This document shows, piece by piece, positions 39,201 to 54,200 of a DNA stretch of 64,000 nt. The DNA is taken from NCBI GenBank assembly GCA_008360975.2, contig CM039211.1, positions 52,630,600-52,694,599 on the forward strand. The letters run 5' to 3'. The translations under genes were made by a program, and so were the position numbers. Position 1 is the first letter of the stretch, and each line of letters starts with the position of its first letter. The notes under the pieces are model-generated. The model did not search any database. It saw only the letters and a program-made list of their open reading frames with translations, and was not told the origin of the DNA. This DNA comes from Lichenostomus cassidix. Lineage: Eukaryota; Chordata; Aves; Passeriformes; Meliphagidae.

Positions 39201-42200
39201 GTGAAGCATTCTGTGTATTCAGGTGTTTCGTATAACTTCACAGTTGGGATTTGTTTTTATTCTTGGCTAGAAGAAGTGCTACCTGCAGTCTTTATGCTCA
39301 TTATGCAGGAGGATGCAGGTTCATTTTTTTAGCCAGTGGGTTTCATAGGCAGTTTTTAACTCTGTGCTGTGGGAGAAATGTCAGGCCTTCGCTTTGGATT
39401 GTTTCTGTACTTCAGTTCAGGTATGAGAAATTGACAATAGGTGTATTATCTTCGCCTACCTTATCTCAGCTAACAGCAGTCATCTCAGTACAGGCTGCCT
39501 TACTCAGCTTCTGCTCTTGTGCAAGTCCAGTTCAAAGATTCTCCCATGTTAAAATTCTTTAGTAAACAGAAGTGAAGGGATAGTCTTGCATGTTCCTATG
39601 CAAGATGATTCTACCTGAGTTCAGAGGCAGTAACTAATATTCAGTGGAGCAGAAGAGAAGTAGTCCTTGGCATATAAGTTGTCCTTGAATTTCTAGTAAG
39701 CAAGTGATAGGAAGCTTTCTTATTGTGAAAAATACATGCATCTGGGTTAAGGCTTTGAGTGTGTGTGTGTATAAATGTATATATATGTACACTCTGATTT
39801 TATTTTGACAGGAATGTTTTGATTCTACTATGCAGTTGCATCTTGTTCATCAAGCTCCACGTACCATTCCTCCTTACATCTCAAAAAATGAATCGAGCCT
39901 TGGAGATTTGGTAATAGGCTTCTTCAAATATTATGCCACAGAATTTGAGTAAGTAATAAGCTCATCTTAGTGGTTTATAAGATGTGAAACTTTGATTCCT
40001 TTTATTCAACGTAGCAACACTTTATAACCCTTGAAGGGAAAAAAAAGCAGCAATGCAAGAGTGGTAAGTGAGAGAGAAGAAATGGGTGGAAAGACTAAAT
40101 GACAACAGGAATGCTGGTAAAGTCTGACAATCTCTGCTTAGCTAGGCATGCTTTCCTGTAAAATAGGTGCCAAAAGTTAGAAAGCTTTGTCCTTTAAAAA
40201 TTGCTGGGGTTTGTTATATTACACTATCCTATAACTGCCTATCCATGTGTGAGAAAGATGTATTCTTAGTTGTCATTTAATGTATCAATTGTGATAGGAA
40301 TTATTTGGACCTTAATGGCTGTGCATGTCTTTTGTTACCCTGCATCAGTGGAGGTAACTGGCCAGGTGGCTCCTTGCTTTGACCAGAGTAAGTCTCTGTA
40401 GGCCTCATCTAGTGAAGAATTCTTCCGTGTATAGTTGTTTCACTCACATTATTTCACTCACATTATTTGCTAGAATCTGAGTTTAATTTTGACATTTGGA
40501 CTTCCTTAGATAAGAGGAGGAGAAGCTGCAGTTGTGAGAGCATCTGAGAAAGCCTTAGGTTACAACTGTTTTGCCTAGTTGTCACTCATGTATTTCTGAA
40601 TTTCTTAGAAAAACTGATAGTTATATAAAATATCAAATGGTTGTATCTCAATCAGCTTAAAGATTTTCTAAATAACTTATTTCTGAGGCAGTTGGTTCAC
40701 GAATGGTGCTGTTCTGTGTATGTGCATCATCTCCATTTCTTGGAAGGTGGACAAAACGTAATTAGATACTCCTGTTTTTTGAAGTGTTCATATTTTACTT
40801 TAATATAAGAAGTGAAAAATTATAAAATCATTAAAACATTTCTGGAGTGTGCATCACATGTGAAATACGTAAGCTAAATCTGTATGGCCTGAATTAATTC
40901 ATGAACCAGCTGCATTTTGTGCATGCTTAAGCTTAACTGAGGGATTTTTAGGTAAGAGATTTTCTTTCAATGATCTCTGCAGATAAGAAAATGGTCTTTT
41001 GTCATAAATGTTTCTCCTGAGTAACTGTCTTTTCAGCTGTCAAGAGGCAAATGACAAGACAGAGCTGGAGGGTAACCTCAGATTCTTAATTCATGTTGGA
41101 CACTACATGAATGCTTTACTACTGTACTGTACAACAAGCTGTTAATCTTCTCATATATGAAAGTAAATCTCTTTTCCACTAAGGAAGAATTTTCTGGTTT
41201 TCCTGTGCAAAGTAGCAGAGATGATCTGGTCTAATTGCAGGAAAAATACCTAGTTCGACTTCTGTGGGTTTGTGTGCTTGTGAACATAGTCAAGACCAGA
41301 TTTCTGTATAAGTTGGTGGCTGGTCCAGAAAGACCTCATTTATATCTGCAGTTAGACAGGATATGCTAAGACATGTGCAGATCTAAGTATTATTGTAATT
41401 ATTATAAATCAGGAAAAAGTATTACCTAATTTTTTTATAGATGCACAGAGGAGCTTCTGGGTAAAGCAAAGCTTGAAAAAGTAGGTAGTGAACATAGGAT
41501 AGTTGCTGATGTCAAGGGAAGAAAATGTTTCAAAGAACAACTGAATAAAAAGAATATCAAGATTGTTCTTCTAGTGTTCAGTATCTGTTAAGTATTTAAG
41601 CATTTCACTGGTGATACTCTGGTAAAAAGAAAAAAGAAAAGAAAAAATACAAGTAAAAATAGCCATTAGAATTCCTGTGTTGAAAATACTACTACATAGC
41701 TGAGAAGTCATTTGAGGAAAGGATGCACCCAAGGCGGCAGCCTATATTATTTTTAACTCTCTCTGCTACAGAAATAAAATTTAGTCAGGTGTACTGTTTA
41801 TTTGTGTAGCCCTAACAACTATAAATCCTGTTTGAAAGGAATAGGGTTGATGTCTTGAAGGTAGTAAAATTCCTTGTAGTTTCATTGACCGGAGAAGACA
41901 GATTAGTGTACTATAGTGTACCATAGGGAGGAGCATGAACATGGTGCTTAAAATGTGTTGTGTGTGTGATAGCCAGCCAGTGAAAGCAAAAGTAGTGTCA
42001 TGCTAGCCACATGATCTGATACATTCGCTTTGAAGTTGCTGATGGAAACAACAGTACAAATGAGAATGAGGGTAAGAATTAAACAGACAGAATCACAGAG
42101 TTATAGAAAATGCTGAGTTGGAAGGGACCCATCAGGATCATTGAAGTCCAACTCCTGGCCCTGCACAGGATCATCCCCAAGAGTCATATCATGTATCTTA

Positions 42201-45200
42201 AAACATTGTCCAAACATTTCTTGAATTCTGTCAGGCTGGTGCTGTGACCACTTCCCTGGGGAGCCTCTTCCAGTGCCCAACCACCCTTTGGGTGAAAAAT
42301 ATTTTCCTAATATCCAACCTAAACCTCCCCTGACTCAGCTTCATGCTGTTACCTTAAGTCCTGTCCCTGGTCATGAGAGTGAAGAGATCAGTGCCTGCCC
42401 TCCTCTTCCTCTCACAATGAAGTCATGAGAGCAATGACATCTCCCCTCAGTCTCCTCTTCCCCAGGCTGAGCAGACCAAGTGACCTCAGCAGCTCCTCAT
42501 ACAGCTCTGCCTCAAGGCCGTTCGTGATCTCTGTGTTAGGACACTCTCCAATAGCTTTATATCCTTGTTACACTGTGGCACCCAAAGCTGCCCCCAGCAC
42601 TGGAGGTGAGGCTGCCCCAGAGCAGAGCAGAGCAGGACAATCCCCTCCCTTCCAGGCTGGCCATGCTGTGCCTGATGCCCCCCAGGACAGGGTTGGCTCT
42701 CCTGGCTGCCAGGGCACTGCTGATTCATGTTCAACTTGCAAATACGCACAGGGCTCTCTTAGTTCTGGTTATCATGGAAGAACTAGTGTTTTACTCCAGA
42801 GTGAGCTGAATATTTTGTTTGCTGTAATCAGTAATTTTTAAGTGTTTTTTTTCCCTGTGAAAAATTTACTAGTGCCATTATGCACTGAAATTTTGAGATT
42901 CTATTTCAGACATTGTGATTCTATTTCAGACACTGTTAAATTAGGCTATATTTATATGATCTCCACTAGGCCACTGAACTTTTCCAATCGGACTGTAATG
43001 TGTTTGATGAAAAGATTACTACAGAAAATGTGATTTCAATTTTCGTAAAAGTGATTTATGTAGGCTCCTGTCTGTGGATTAGGATGCACTACCAGGTTTG
43101 ATACACAGAAACTGTTTTGCTGAATGAACAGCATGCAATCAAGAATGATCAGATCATATGTGAAGATCATAATTTTGAGCAGAATGAGTCATTGAAACCA
43201 CCTGCCTACAATGTTTAACTGCTGATCTGTTTTACATGTAATGGTCAGGAAGACAGGAGAGGATGGAGATATATTGTTTTAAACTTCTCCCTGACTCTAG
43301 CAAAGACTATTAGGTATTTTGGTTAAAATCTGTGGTTTATTTTCTTGATGTAGGACAGGATGGGCCAAAAGAGTACAACAAAGGAAGAAACATCCTATGC
43401 AGTCCTGCGTAGGTCCTTGTGCTGTATTTATTTTCCCTTACGCTTTTAAACAGTTTTATTTACTTAGACTATAAGATGTTTCAGAAAATTGTTTATTGCC
43501 ATGTGTTTATACAGTAGCCTTTCCACAGTCCTATTCTGAGGTTTTCAGTGCGTCCATAAGAAGTAATTTTTGTACCCCTTCATCCCTGTCCCCAAAGACG
43601 AGTTTGGAAATTTCTGCATACATTGGAATAATACACCTTATATGACAAAACTTGTTTTGCCTTCATGGTTGTATAATTACCTTGCCATAAGAGTTCAAGT
43701 CTGTGTAATGCTTCTTATGATACATCTGGCTACAGTTATGACTTTCAGTTTATTAATTTCATTTTAACTTTAACTATTTAAAACTGTCTGCTGATTACAC
43801 AGTGAATGTGATCAAGTAAAAAAAAATTGTAGGTGTTCTACAAAGCAAGTATTTGGAAACTGGTCCATGTTTACCAGTCACTCTGAAGGAGGTGTCTGAT
43901 TTCATTTCTGCAGCTGTGAGTGAAGGCAGCAGGTTTTCACTTGACTCTCTCCTTACAAAGTGAGACCTTGAAGCAAGGCATTGCTCCCCCCAATTTATTG
44001 CTAGGAAAGCTAGAGATTGTACTTTGTGATTACTTCCCTTAAATTTACTGTTGCAAGTTAAGTAGCAGTTGAGATCATTGACTGATCAGTGTTTGGTGGA
44101 CGTGGTAGAAGCTTGGTTACGTTTTAATGACAAAATATAAAATTGCAGTGAGAAGTTGCTTGCAGCTCTTTTTGTCTTAAAATTGGTCAGGTAATAAAGG
44201 GATATTTTTAATACTATGTTGAATTAAATGTTTGCAACTTGTACCCATCTAATACAAGTGGCTTTGATTTTTAAGAATGCTCTGGGAAAGATAAGTGTTT
44301 TCTTTATGCTGGAAATGCCTGGTCTCTTTCTTTCAAATAGTTGCCTTCTCCGTGAAGGTCACATACCTAATGCAGCCAGTGACAACAGAAATAACTGATA
44401 ATTGAAATAGCTATTTAAATGGCATTGTTAACTTATAGATTGAAAATACGTGCAGTGAGAATATCTGCTTTGTGTTGGCAACAATTAAGTTATTACATGC
44501 AAGCCAAAGTGGTTAAAATTGACACACAAATAATTTGCTAATCATAATTAATTTCTAATTCGGTATGATTTTGTTCCCAAGAGAATTTTGTGAGTCTATC
44601 AGATAAAGTAGTTGTTTTCAAATTTCAATAAAAGGCTTGTTAAACAGAAAGAAATGCCACTTTTTTATTGCTTTTTGCTTAAGCAGTGTATTATAAATGG
44701 GGTTTTTTTTGGTTTTTTTGCTGAGGGATCAACTATAGCCTAGGAAAAAAGGAATTCAGGAGAAGAACTACTGTTTCAAGCGAAACAATACTGCCTGCTT
44801 AAACCAAATATGCATCAAATACTTCAATGTATGACTTCTTCCGCACCCCACGCCCCCCCCTCCGCCTGGGTCTCTGATTTTTAAATAAGCTTTTAGAAAA
44901 AACAAACTGTAAGCTTCTGCTTGCAACCAGTGTTCTTGAGCTGCAGTTTAAGCTTGTTTGAAGCTCTAAGCACAGGGTTTTTGTATTTTGGTTGTGTGTG
45001 TGTGTTTGGGGTTTTTTGAGCAGTTCATCTGAATTAAGCCTGTGTTGATGGGCTGTTATTAAAAGACATGATAGGAAAGTATTGGATGGTTCACATTGTT
45101 TCTAATTCTTGCAAAAGTAGTCCACCATGGGAATTAGGGAGAGGAAGGAAAATGGGTTAGGGTGGAAGCTTTAGTTTACATTGAATGCTAGAAATGATCA

Positions 45201-48200
45201 TCATTTTTACTAATTTTCTAAAGAATATATCAAGAGAAATCTAACTATACACACTGAGGTATCCTAAATCTCTTCATGTGCTGTGTCCTGCATTTTTTTA
45301 AAAATAAGCCCTATTCATATTTTTAAATGTACATGTTCAGCGGAAGTACAGTTATTCAAACAACTGAATTCTATAAGTGGCTTTAATCAGGAGTTGTATC
45401 CAAGAGAATTACAGTAATGGATTTTTAGCTGTCTTATCATCACTGACTTTATGGAGTTACAACAATGGATCTGTGGTTTAGGGAGGACAGAGTACTTCCA
45501 AATTTAACTGACAAATTATAGACAGTGTTTTAATTTACAGTTGCTGTTTACAGATTTACTGCAGGTGGTTGATGTACCCTGCCCAGCTCCTCCGTGAGGT
45601 GCACATAAGACCCATACAGCTGGTAGCATATTGCCCCGCTATTTCTAAGCCTCATTTAGTCAAATACATGATGATGTATTGGTGATCCAGGTGTTTCACT
45701 GCTGTGGTAGCTCCTTGGTTTACAGAATCACCAAGATTAGAAGAGACCTTTAAAATAATCTAATCCAACTGCCAATGCAGCACTACCATAATCATCCTTA
45801 CAACATATTCCCAAGCACCACATCCACACACCTCTTGCACATTTCCAGAGATGGTAATTCCGTCACTTCTCTAGGGAACTTGTTCCAATGCCTGTCCACT
45901 CTTTTAGTGAAAAATCTTTTTCTAACATCTAATCTGAACCTCCCCTAGTAAAATATAAGGCCATTTCTTCTTTTTCATGAGACATTACAGAAGAGATCAA
46001 CCCTCACCTGGCTACAAACTTCTTGCAGTTGTAGAGAGGGATGAGGTCTCCCCGACTGTCCTTTTCTCAAGAATAAAAAAACCCATTTCCATCAGGCACT
46101 CCTCATAAGACATGTTGTCTAGACTCTTCCCCAGCTCCATTGGCCTCTGGGCAAATTTCAGCATGTCAATGTGTTTCTTGTAATAAGGGACTGAAAACTG
46201 AACACGGGACTCAAGCTGTGGTTTTATCATGGCCGAGTACAGGGGGACAGTCCCTGCCCTGGTCCTGCTGGCCACACTATTGCTGATCCAGGCCAGGATG
46301 CCATTGAACCTCTTGGCCACCTGGGCACACCCTGGCTCATGTTCAGCTGCTGTCACCAGCACCCCCAGGTCCTTTTCCTGGCCCCAGCCTGTGGCACTGC
46401 CTGGGGTTGTTGTGACCCAAGGGCAGGACCTGGCCCTGGGCCTTGTTGAACCTCACACCATTGGTTTCAGCCCATGTTCCAGCCTGTCCAGATCCCTCTG
46501 CAGAGCCTTCCTGCCCTCCAGATTGGGAGGCCCAGCTTGGTGTGACCTACAAACTGATTGAAGGTGCACTTGATCCCCTTGTCCAGGTCATCAGTGAAGG
46601 CATTAAACAGGACTGGCCCCTTTACTGAGCCCTGGGAACAGCACTGGTGACTGATCACCAGCTGGATGTAACTCCACTCACCACCACTCTCTGGGCGCAG
46701 CCATACAGGCAGTTTTTTACCCAGTGAACAATGCACCTGTCCAAGCCACCAGCTGTTAATTTCTCCAGCAGAATACTGTGGGAAATCAAAGCCATCTGTC
46801 CGTGCAGACTACATCCACAGTTCTTCCCTTATCCACCTTGTCACAGAAGGAGATCAGGTTGATCATTCAGGATCTGCCTTTCACAAGCCCCTGCTGGCTG
46901 GACCCAATCCCCTAACTGCCCTGCATCTGGCATGTGATGATGCTCAGGATGAGCTGCACTCTTTAGTTAAGAGCAGCTCAAAGGTGGCTGGGTACGCAAG
47001 AACATAAAACTCAAAGTGGTTTTTTTTTGCTTCCATTACATTTGGCATATTGTTGTGCCGAACATCGTAGAGATGGTGGCTCATCATGCAGACTGTCCTG
47101 TAATCTGCCTGCTGTTCCTGTTCAAATGTAATTTCCTGGTTTTGTTATTGTACAGCTGCCTGCAGAAAGTGGTAGAGAGTTGTTGTACTTGCAGATCTAA
47201 AATTCCGCATATATAAAGTGTTGAAACTTTCTAGTAATAGGTTCTTTGCACCAGGAAGGCCTATGAGCTAGTTATTTCTACATATCTTTATACTATTGAG
47301 TATTTTTTATGGAATGCAGTATGTGACTTGTTTGCACTTATTCCTTACATTTCTTTTCTTCACACAGAAAATTCCGAAAAATTTGAGTCTATAATGTCTT
47401 TTGAACTTAGAAATAAATGTGACAATGAAAATGTAGTTTGACATTGTTAGTTGAAAAAATTATTCTATTGTGACTGTATGTTACTCATGCATACCTGTGA
47501 TGCTCTGTTTTGGAGATGCTTTTTGAGCTTCTGTTAGTGGGAAAATTCTCTTGTTTCCTACCCATGATGTTAAACTAAATTACTCATTATTATAAAATGC
47601 TATGTTATCCAGGCTTATGACATTGCAATATGACAATTTTTTAAATGTAAATGGATACTCTGAATTTAGAACTAAAAGTTAAAATTTTTTGCAAATTGTT
47701 TTCCTTTTCTTTAGCTGGAGCCATCAAATTATTTCAGTTCGTGAGGGCAAGGCTATTCCAAGACCTGATGGTACTGAGTGGAGAAACAAATTTATTTGTA
47801 TAGAAGGTAAAATGTGAAGCTGCATTATAATTTTGAACTGTTAAGGCATTAAATACATAAATCTATCAATTAGATTTTACCTTGGTTGTGTTTTGAGAAA
47901 TATATTGCATGTGTGCATTATGTAGAGAAAGAAGTTTAACTAATGTAAATAGTTTGGAAACAGTCCAGTCAAAAACATTTGAGAAGGAAGCTTTAAGTTC
48001 TATACTGTTTAAAAATAGTACTCCTGACCTTTTCTTCAAGAGCACTCATTGCCCTGTTACTTTTGGAACAGGGATTAGGACCTTGATAAGGAATGGCGTA
48101 TTTGCCAGTAGTGCTTGTTTTTCTGCTCCAAGAGAAAATAGTTGTCAGTTTTGCCAAGTTTGAGCTTCTGAAAAAACAGAACAGGTACATACTCCAATTA

Positions 48201-51200
48201 CTCTCAAAGAATATTCTTTGTTCTAGAAATGTTCTGGCATTGCAAGTCCTAGCAGTGACCAGGTTTTGCGTATGTTGATCCCTTTGTGGCTACTACTTTT
48301 GACTGGCTTGTGAACATAGACTTTGTGCAGAGACTACATGATGCCTTCCAGAACTGCAGGGTAAACTCAGGTTACCTGTTGCGGGAGTTGCAGGTCTCAG
48401 CTGTCAGTGTAGAACTGGGCAGGAGCACTATATATGCAACCTGATTCATGTGCTAGTGACACCTTTCAGCTGCCATGGGTTATGTACATGGAGAAGATCA
48501 ACAGGTAAGCGTTCATAGGAGATGAAGCTTGCACTAAGAAAAGAGAAGATTATAGACCAAGAGAAAGATCGAGACATTAGGAGAATGAAAAGAGAAGCAC
48601 GGAAGGGACTGAGAGTTGCTGTGTAACTGGAAACAGTTGTCATAAAGGGAAAGGTGGCCTGTGCCCTGGCTGCAAATTAATGGAGGCTGTTAGGATAAGG
48701 ATATTAAGGGTTCAAGTGTCAGGAGGAAACAGGAATAGAACTTGAACAGGAGACAAATGGTATGGGGAAAGTTGTTAGACACTGGAAAGGTTTTGCTGGG
48801 GGAGGAGGAGAATAAGGCAGAAGTCCTGTGGCTGGACAGACATTCTTCAAGATTGTTGTGGTTTAGGGCTGGACTATGTACATAATTGACTGCATTTGTG
48901 CTCCTCTGTGCACAGAGTCACCTTCAATCAACTTCATCTGCTAGTGAAGTTGGTTATTTTGTGGCCCAGAGCTCACCAAATTGGCCATGATCATATGAAT
49001 GTCAGTGTAAAGTGACATAATGAGATTCCTGTCCTTTATTGGACTCTTTGGGGAAAAACCAACAGTTACAGGAGAAGAAGAACACACTGAAATATGGTTG
49101 CACTGGGCTCTGTAGTCTTAGAGTTGAGAAATGTGAGAATTAAAGAATCTGCACAGCTGAAATGATTCAGGATAGCATAGTGGGGCATTGCCAAGGCCCT
49201 GGTTGAATGTGGGAGGTGGAAATGCTGGGCAGCTATGTTTGCTGCTGTCACGTGATGCTGATTCATCATGTTGCAGGGCGTTATGTTTCAAGCTCTCAAG
49301 TATTTTATGGCATTACAAAGTGGGTGAATAATTAGGTTATATTTCTGCCAGGCTGGAAAACAGAATAAACATCAACATACAAAATAGATACTCTAGATTT
49401 TTCATTTAATTGTCTTAATTACATACAACTTTTCATTAATGCATTTGCATTTGAACTATTAAAAAAGGCAGAATTATCTATAGGTGACATATCTGATTCC
49501 TGCCTTTGTTCAGGACTTAGTGGGTTTAGCATTACATACCAAGTTTTTACTTCTAATTTGAGAGGGAAAAATAAAATTTCCTACTTTAATTCAAAGTAGG
49601 TTTCATGTTTATAACAGCTCTTAAGCTAAATTAGGTTAACAAGTCATGTAGATAAATTTCTGTGTACTTTGAGAAGAAGATTTCAAAAGATAGCTAAACA
49701 TGCCAACATATTCTGTTTTCCAAGTCTTTGTCAAATTTTCCTGTTTGCAGAATAAAATTTCAGTCATTGGTATTATTGCACATATTTTAAAGTATCTAAA
49801 ATATATTTGCTGATAGATTAGACAAGTCTGTGCCTGCAAGTTTCCACAGTTCTGCATGTAGTACTGTATTTAGACTAGCTCAAGAAAAATTGTGATCTGT
49901 TTCAAATGCTTAAGGCTGATTCTTGCCTGTAATTCTGCTGTTAGAGAAACAAATACAGTAAAGATGCTCTTTTCAGAGAGTTTAAAATATGATAGGCTTT
50001 TACCATGATGGGGATACAGACATACAAACAATCCTGCTTTTAGATAATATTTTGAACATTCATTGTCAGAAGCTCTAAACTGCTAGCAACTGTTTTAGTT
50101 TCAGTTTAAATCTTGTCTATATCAGGTAGTATCATATACTCTGCTGTTGAAAAAGGTACAGTGTGGAAAAGCGAGAGATGTGGCAGGTTTATGAGATAAT
50201 TACATTGATAATCATTTAGGCAAATCAAATCAGAAGCCATCTAAGCTGCACCTGATTAATGCTTGTAGTTTCATGTCTTTCAGATCCACATGTTAAAAAT
50301 TAATCAAAAAATTATTCCTCAGGGCTTGGCAACAGTTCTGAAGTCGTGTGATTTCTTATACTTTCATTTGGAAGAATGATCCTATTTAGCCTTTCCCTCA
50401 AGCATCAGTGTTAAAGCTGTGTTACTTTTTTTCTTTTCATATTTTCATCTCTTTGTATGAACAAAATAATTTATAATGAACTCTTACTGTCTTGATGGTT
50501 AGAAAATGTAGTGGTGTATAGAGTAGCTGATTGTAAAATTATTCTTGCTGTGGTTCAGGGAATCAGTTTGTCTTTTGACAGTCAGTAAATATGCAAGGAA
50601 GGGAAGATGTGAGTCAGCTTTTATGACCAGAGTGCCTTTTTTCCACAGATGGTTTCAGAAGATTGTACAGGTCAGCCCTTGTTGCTTTAAAACATAGATA
50701 TATCCTGATTCAACATAAAGGTCCTAGCATTAAAAAAGCAGTAACTATCACATTCATGATACACAAATGAAATTATGTACTTCTTCATGTAGTAAGGGAC
50801 ATGGAGCTCTTAATTATACTAGATCACTCAAATAATGGGAGTGACATTAGAGGACTGTGTACGTTTTTATTTGATTGCCAGTTTTTGTTCTAATCTAAAA
50901 GTATAATGCATTCTAAAATAAAAGAAACCTGTCTGTAAATGTCCACTGAAAATTAGTTAGTCTGAAGGGACTCCTTTAAGAAAACTGCCAAATACAACAT
51001 TTATTGAATGAAAAAATTTCTTTGTGAATTTAAATAGCTAGCAGAAATAAAAACCTAATGCCATGGAGTATGCGCTAAATTTGAAATTCCAGTCTTCATA
51101 AAGGTGCAAGCCCTTCTGGCGTCTGTTTAATGCTTTATTCGACTATACGACCTTATCTGAATAAAAGTAATCAATAACCAATTAGGAAAAAAAAATATAC

Positions 51201-54200
51201 CTAATCTAACAAATACTTCTGTGGTTCTGTGGCCCTTAAGGTCTTGCATACATTCTGCCAGTGTGAAATATACAATGTTACTTAAGCAGTTCTCTAAGAC
51301 AGAAAATACTATAAAATCTGTTTCATAGCACACTGTAATGCATAGTCTCTGCATTATAATTTTTTAGTATCAATTGTTTTAATGTTGGCAATGCTATCAG
51401 TAGCAAGAAGTAATTTTTTAATCTTGCAATTAAAAAAGTTCCAGACTATTAATTATGTTAGGAAAAAAAAGGGGAAACATCACATTAATTTGTAGTCATT
51501 TAGCAAGTAGAACTCCCAAATTGTTAATTTATGAACAAACATTGCAGAATAAGTATAAAGTGATAAAATATATTTTACAAGAGTTGGTATGTCTTATATA
51601 AAAAGTTATAGTAAATATTTTGCTATATTCTTAGTATTTCACTGAGAAACTGTTGAATAAGATGAATATAAAGTGAATAGTTCCAAGAGTCCCATGTGTA
51701 ATAAATTTAAAAATATTTTAATATGCAACATCATATTGATAGGTTATCACATACTTTATTTACTTTTCACATACATTTTTACTGATGCATAAATTCAGCA
51801 CATTCATAGAATGCTTCAATAGGTAATACCTGAGTTTATTATGAATGAGATTTTATTAGAGCATTTATAGAATCATGGAATGGTTTAGGTTGGAAGGGAC
51901 CTTAAGAATCATCTCTTTCCAACTCCCCTGCCATGGGTAAGGACATCTTTCACTAGGCCAGGTTGCTCAGAGCCCCATCCAGCCAGGCCTTGACCACTTC
52001 CAGGGATGGAGCAGCCACAGCTTCGCTGAGCAGCCTCTTCCAGTGTCTCACCACCCTCACAGTAAAGAATTTCTCCCTAATATCTAGTCTAAGCTTGACC
52101 AATTCAGTTTAAAGCCATTCCCCCTTGTCCTGTCACTAAATGTTCTTGTGAAAGTCCCTCTCCAGTGCTCTTGAATGCCCCTTTTAAGTACTGGAAGGTG
52201 CTGTAAGAGCTCTCCAAGAGCCTTCTCTCCAGATTGAACAACCCCAGCTCTCTCAGTCTGTCCCCTTAAGAGAGGTGCTTCAGCCCTCTGACCATTTTTG
52301 TGGCCATCTCTGGACTCGCTCCAACAGGTCCATGTCCTTCCTGTGCAGGAACCCCAGAGCTGGACACAGCACTGCAGGTGGGGTCTCAGAGGGGCAGAAT
52401 CCCCTCCCTTGCTCTTCTGCCCACACAGCTTTGGATGCAGCCCAGGACAGGTTTGGCTTTCTGTGCTGTGAGTGCTCATGGCTGGACCATATCCAGCCTC
52501 TCACCCACCAGCACCCCCAGGTCCTTCCCAGCAGGGCTGCTCTCAGTGAGATTATCTCCCAGTCTTTAATCATGTCTGGGATTGCCCCAGCCCAGGTGCA
52601 ACATGTTACACTTCCACTTCTTAAACTTCATGAGATCCTCACGGGCCCAATTCTCAAGTTTGTCCAGGTCCCATTGGATGGCATCCTGTCCTGTTACGTC
52701 AACTGCACTGCTTAGCTTTCTGTCATCTGCAAACTCCTTGAGGATGTGCTCCATTCAGGGATTCAGGGCATTCCGATAATTCAGGGTTCAGGGTTGTTGG
52801 TATTTTTTTTCTTTTTTTCCTTTTATTTTTTAAATTGGTTTGTTTGTTTGTTTGTTTGGTGTTTTTTGGGGGGGCAATGTTGTTAATTTTTTTGTTGTTG
52901 GGGGTGGTGGTTTGTTTTGTTGGTTGGTTAGTTTAGTTTGGTTTTGGTCTGGGGTTTTTTTGATAAGTGTTATGTAGAACAAAAGCTTGAGAACCAAAGT
53001 GGAATTTGCTACTTCAAACACTTTTGGGAAGCAGTGATATGCTTGACCATACTTGGTTAGTGGAGACAGCCTAATTCTATATATTTTAACAGTTTTAATG
53101 TCTATGTTTGATATTGCAGAGCCCTTTGATGGGACAAATACTGCTCGAGCTGTACATGAGAAACAGAAGTTTGATATGATCAGAGGGGAATTTACACAGG
53201 TAAAAAAGTACATCTCATTTAATTTTTCTGGTCACTTTGTTTTTCAAGGTAGTTATACAAATGCTGGTCATTAAACCTGCCTGTTTCTGATGGTTTATGA
53301 TTTGTACTATAAGTAATAAAAATGTGAGGTTTTTTAAAATACGTGGAAAATTATTTCATTAGAGTATTCATTAATGTCTGCCATTAAACTTCTTTCTCTT
53401 TGATTTAAACCCTTTCTCTTAGACTTTTTTGTGCCTATAAAATTGTAACAGTGGTTAATAGCTTTAAAATTACAATTTTGTCTTCATTCATTATTTTTTC
53501 CTACATGTATTTGACTAGTAATAGATAATGTTTTATACTTCTTACTATCCCTTTTTAAAATAAATATCACCACCAAAATAATGGGGTTTTGCTGATTTTT
53601 GTCAACTTACTTAAATGGGTACTTTTCTTTATGGAGACCGAAATCATAATTTTAGAACGTGAATAGTTCAAACAGGAACTTTCACTGTCCCAGTGAGGAG
53701 AGGAAAAGACTGTTTGAAACAAGGAAAAATTTAGACCTTGGTTAAACATCCTTTTTCTGAAAATCTTTGCTACCAACTCTCTTTTATGCTTTTCTCCTGT
53801 TATAGGCATTGCATTGGAATTGCAACTGAAATTCTAGTTCTGAGATCTAATTCTGAGATATCTGACTATTTGTTAATGTAGTTAGGACTAAGGATTAGTG
53901 CATGGAACTGGCTTCTGGCTTTAACCAGTTAAGACTCCCCTATTAAGCTGTCCTTGAAGGTTCCTGTTTACTCCAGTTATTCAAGATTTCAACTATCTTG
54001 AAGGTTTCTCCATAAAAAGTAATTCAATGCCAGATACTTGGAATAAGGCAAATACTTATAAGAGATACTGTAATCAGAAAAGGATAACATTTTCTTTGTA
54101 ATTCTGTTCAGAAGTGTTCAGTAGTTCTTTTATTTAACCGTGTTAGCATACAAAATACTGAATGGTTCACATATTTCTACATAAAATAGTTGATTTTTTC

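Larger units (their letters stand above)
39949..47714 (+). other. TENT2: TENT2 intron 12 (7.8 kb)
   Basis: This is the longest intron. It contains two minus-strand CR1 fragments (42088-42740 and 45723-46960) and short tandem repeats at 40438-40465 and 42897-42936. A CpG-poor, AT-rich stretch at about 44100-44700 has no recognisable feature. Confidence 0.75.
47807..53119 (+). other. TENT2: TENT2 intron 13 (5.3 kb)
   Basis: This is AT-rich. Its 3' quarter holds a minus-strand CR1 (51868-52790) and a T/G-rich low-complexity block (52800-52950) about 170 bp before the exon 14 acceptor. No gene is recognised. Confidence 0.75.

Noticed and set aside
42425..42841. 138-codon plus-strand ORF
   Set aside because: It lies antisense to a minus-strand CR1 element.
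52084..52715. ORFs of 131 and 146 codons on opposite strands
   Set aside because: Both are inside the CR1 fragment 51868-52790; they reflect decayed LINE sequence and its antisense.
52830..53213. 127-codon minus-strand ORF
   Set aside because: It is the reverse of a T/G-rich repeat plus antisense of TENT2 exon 14.
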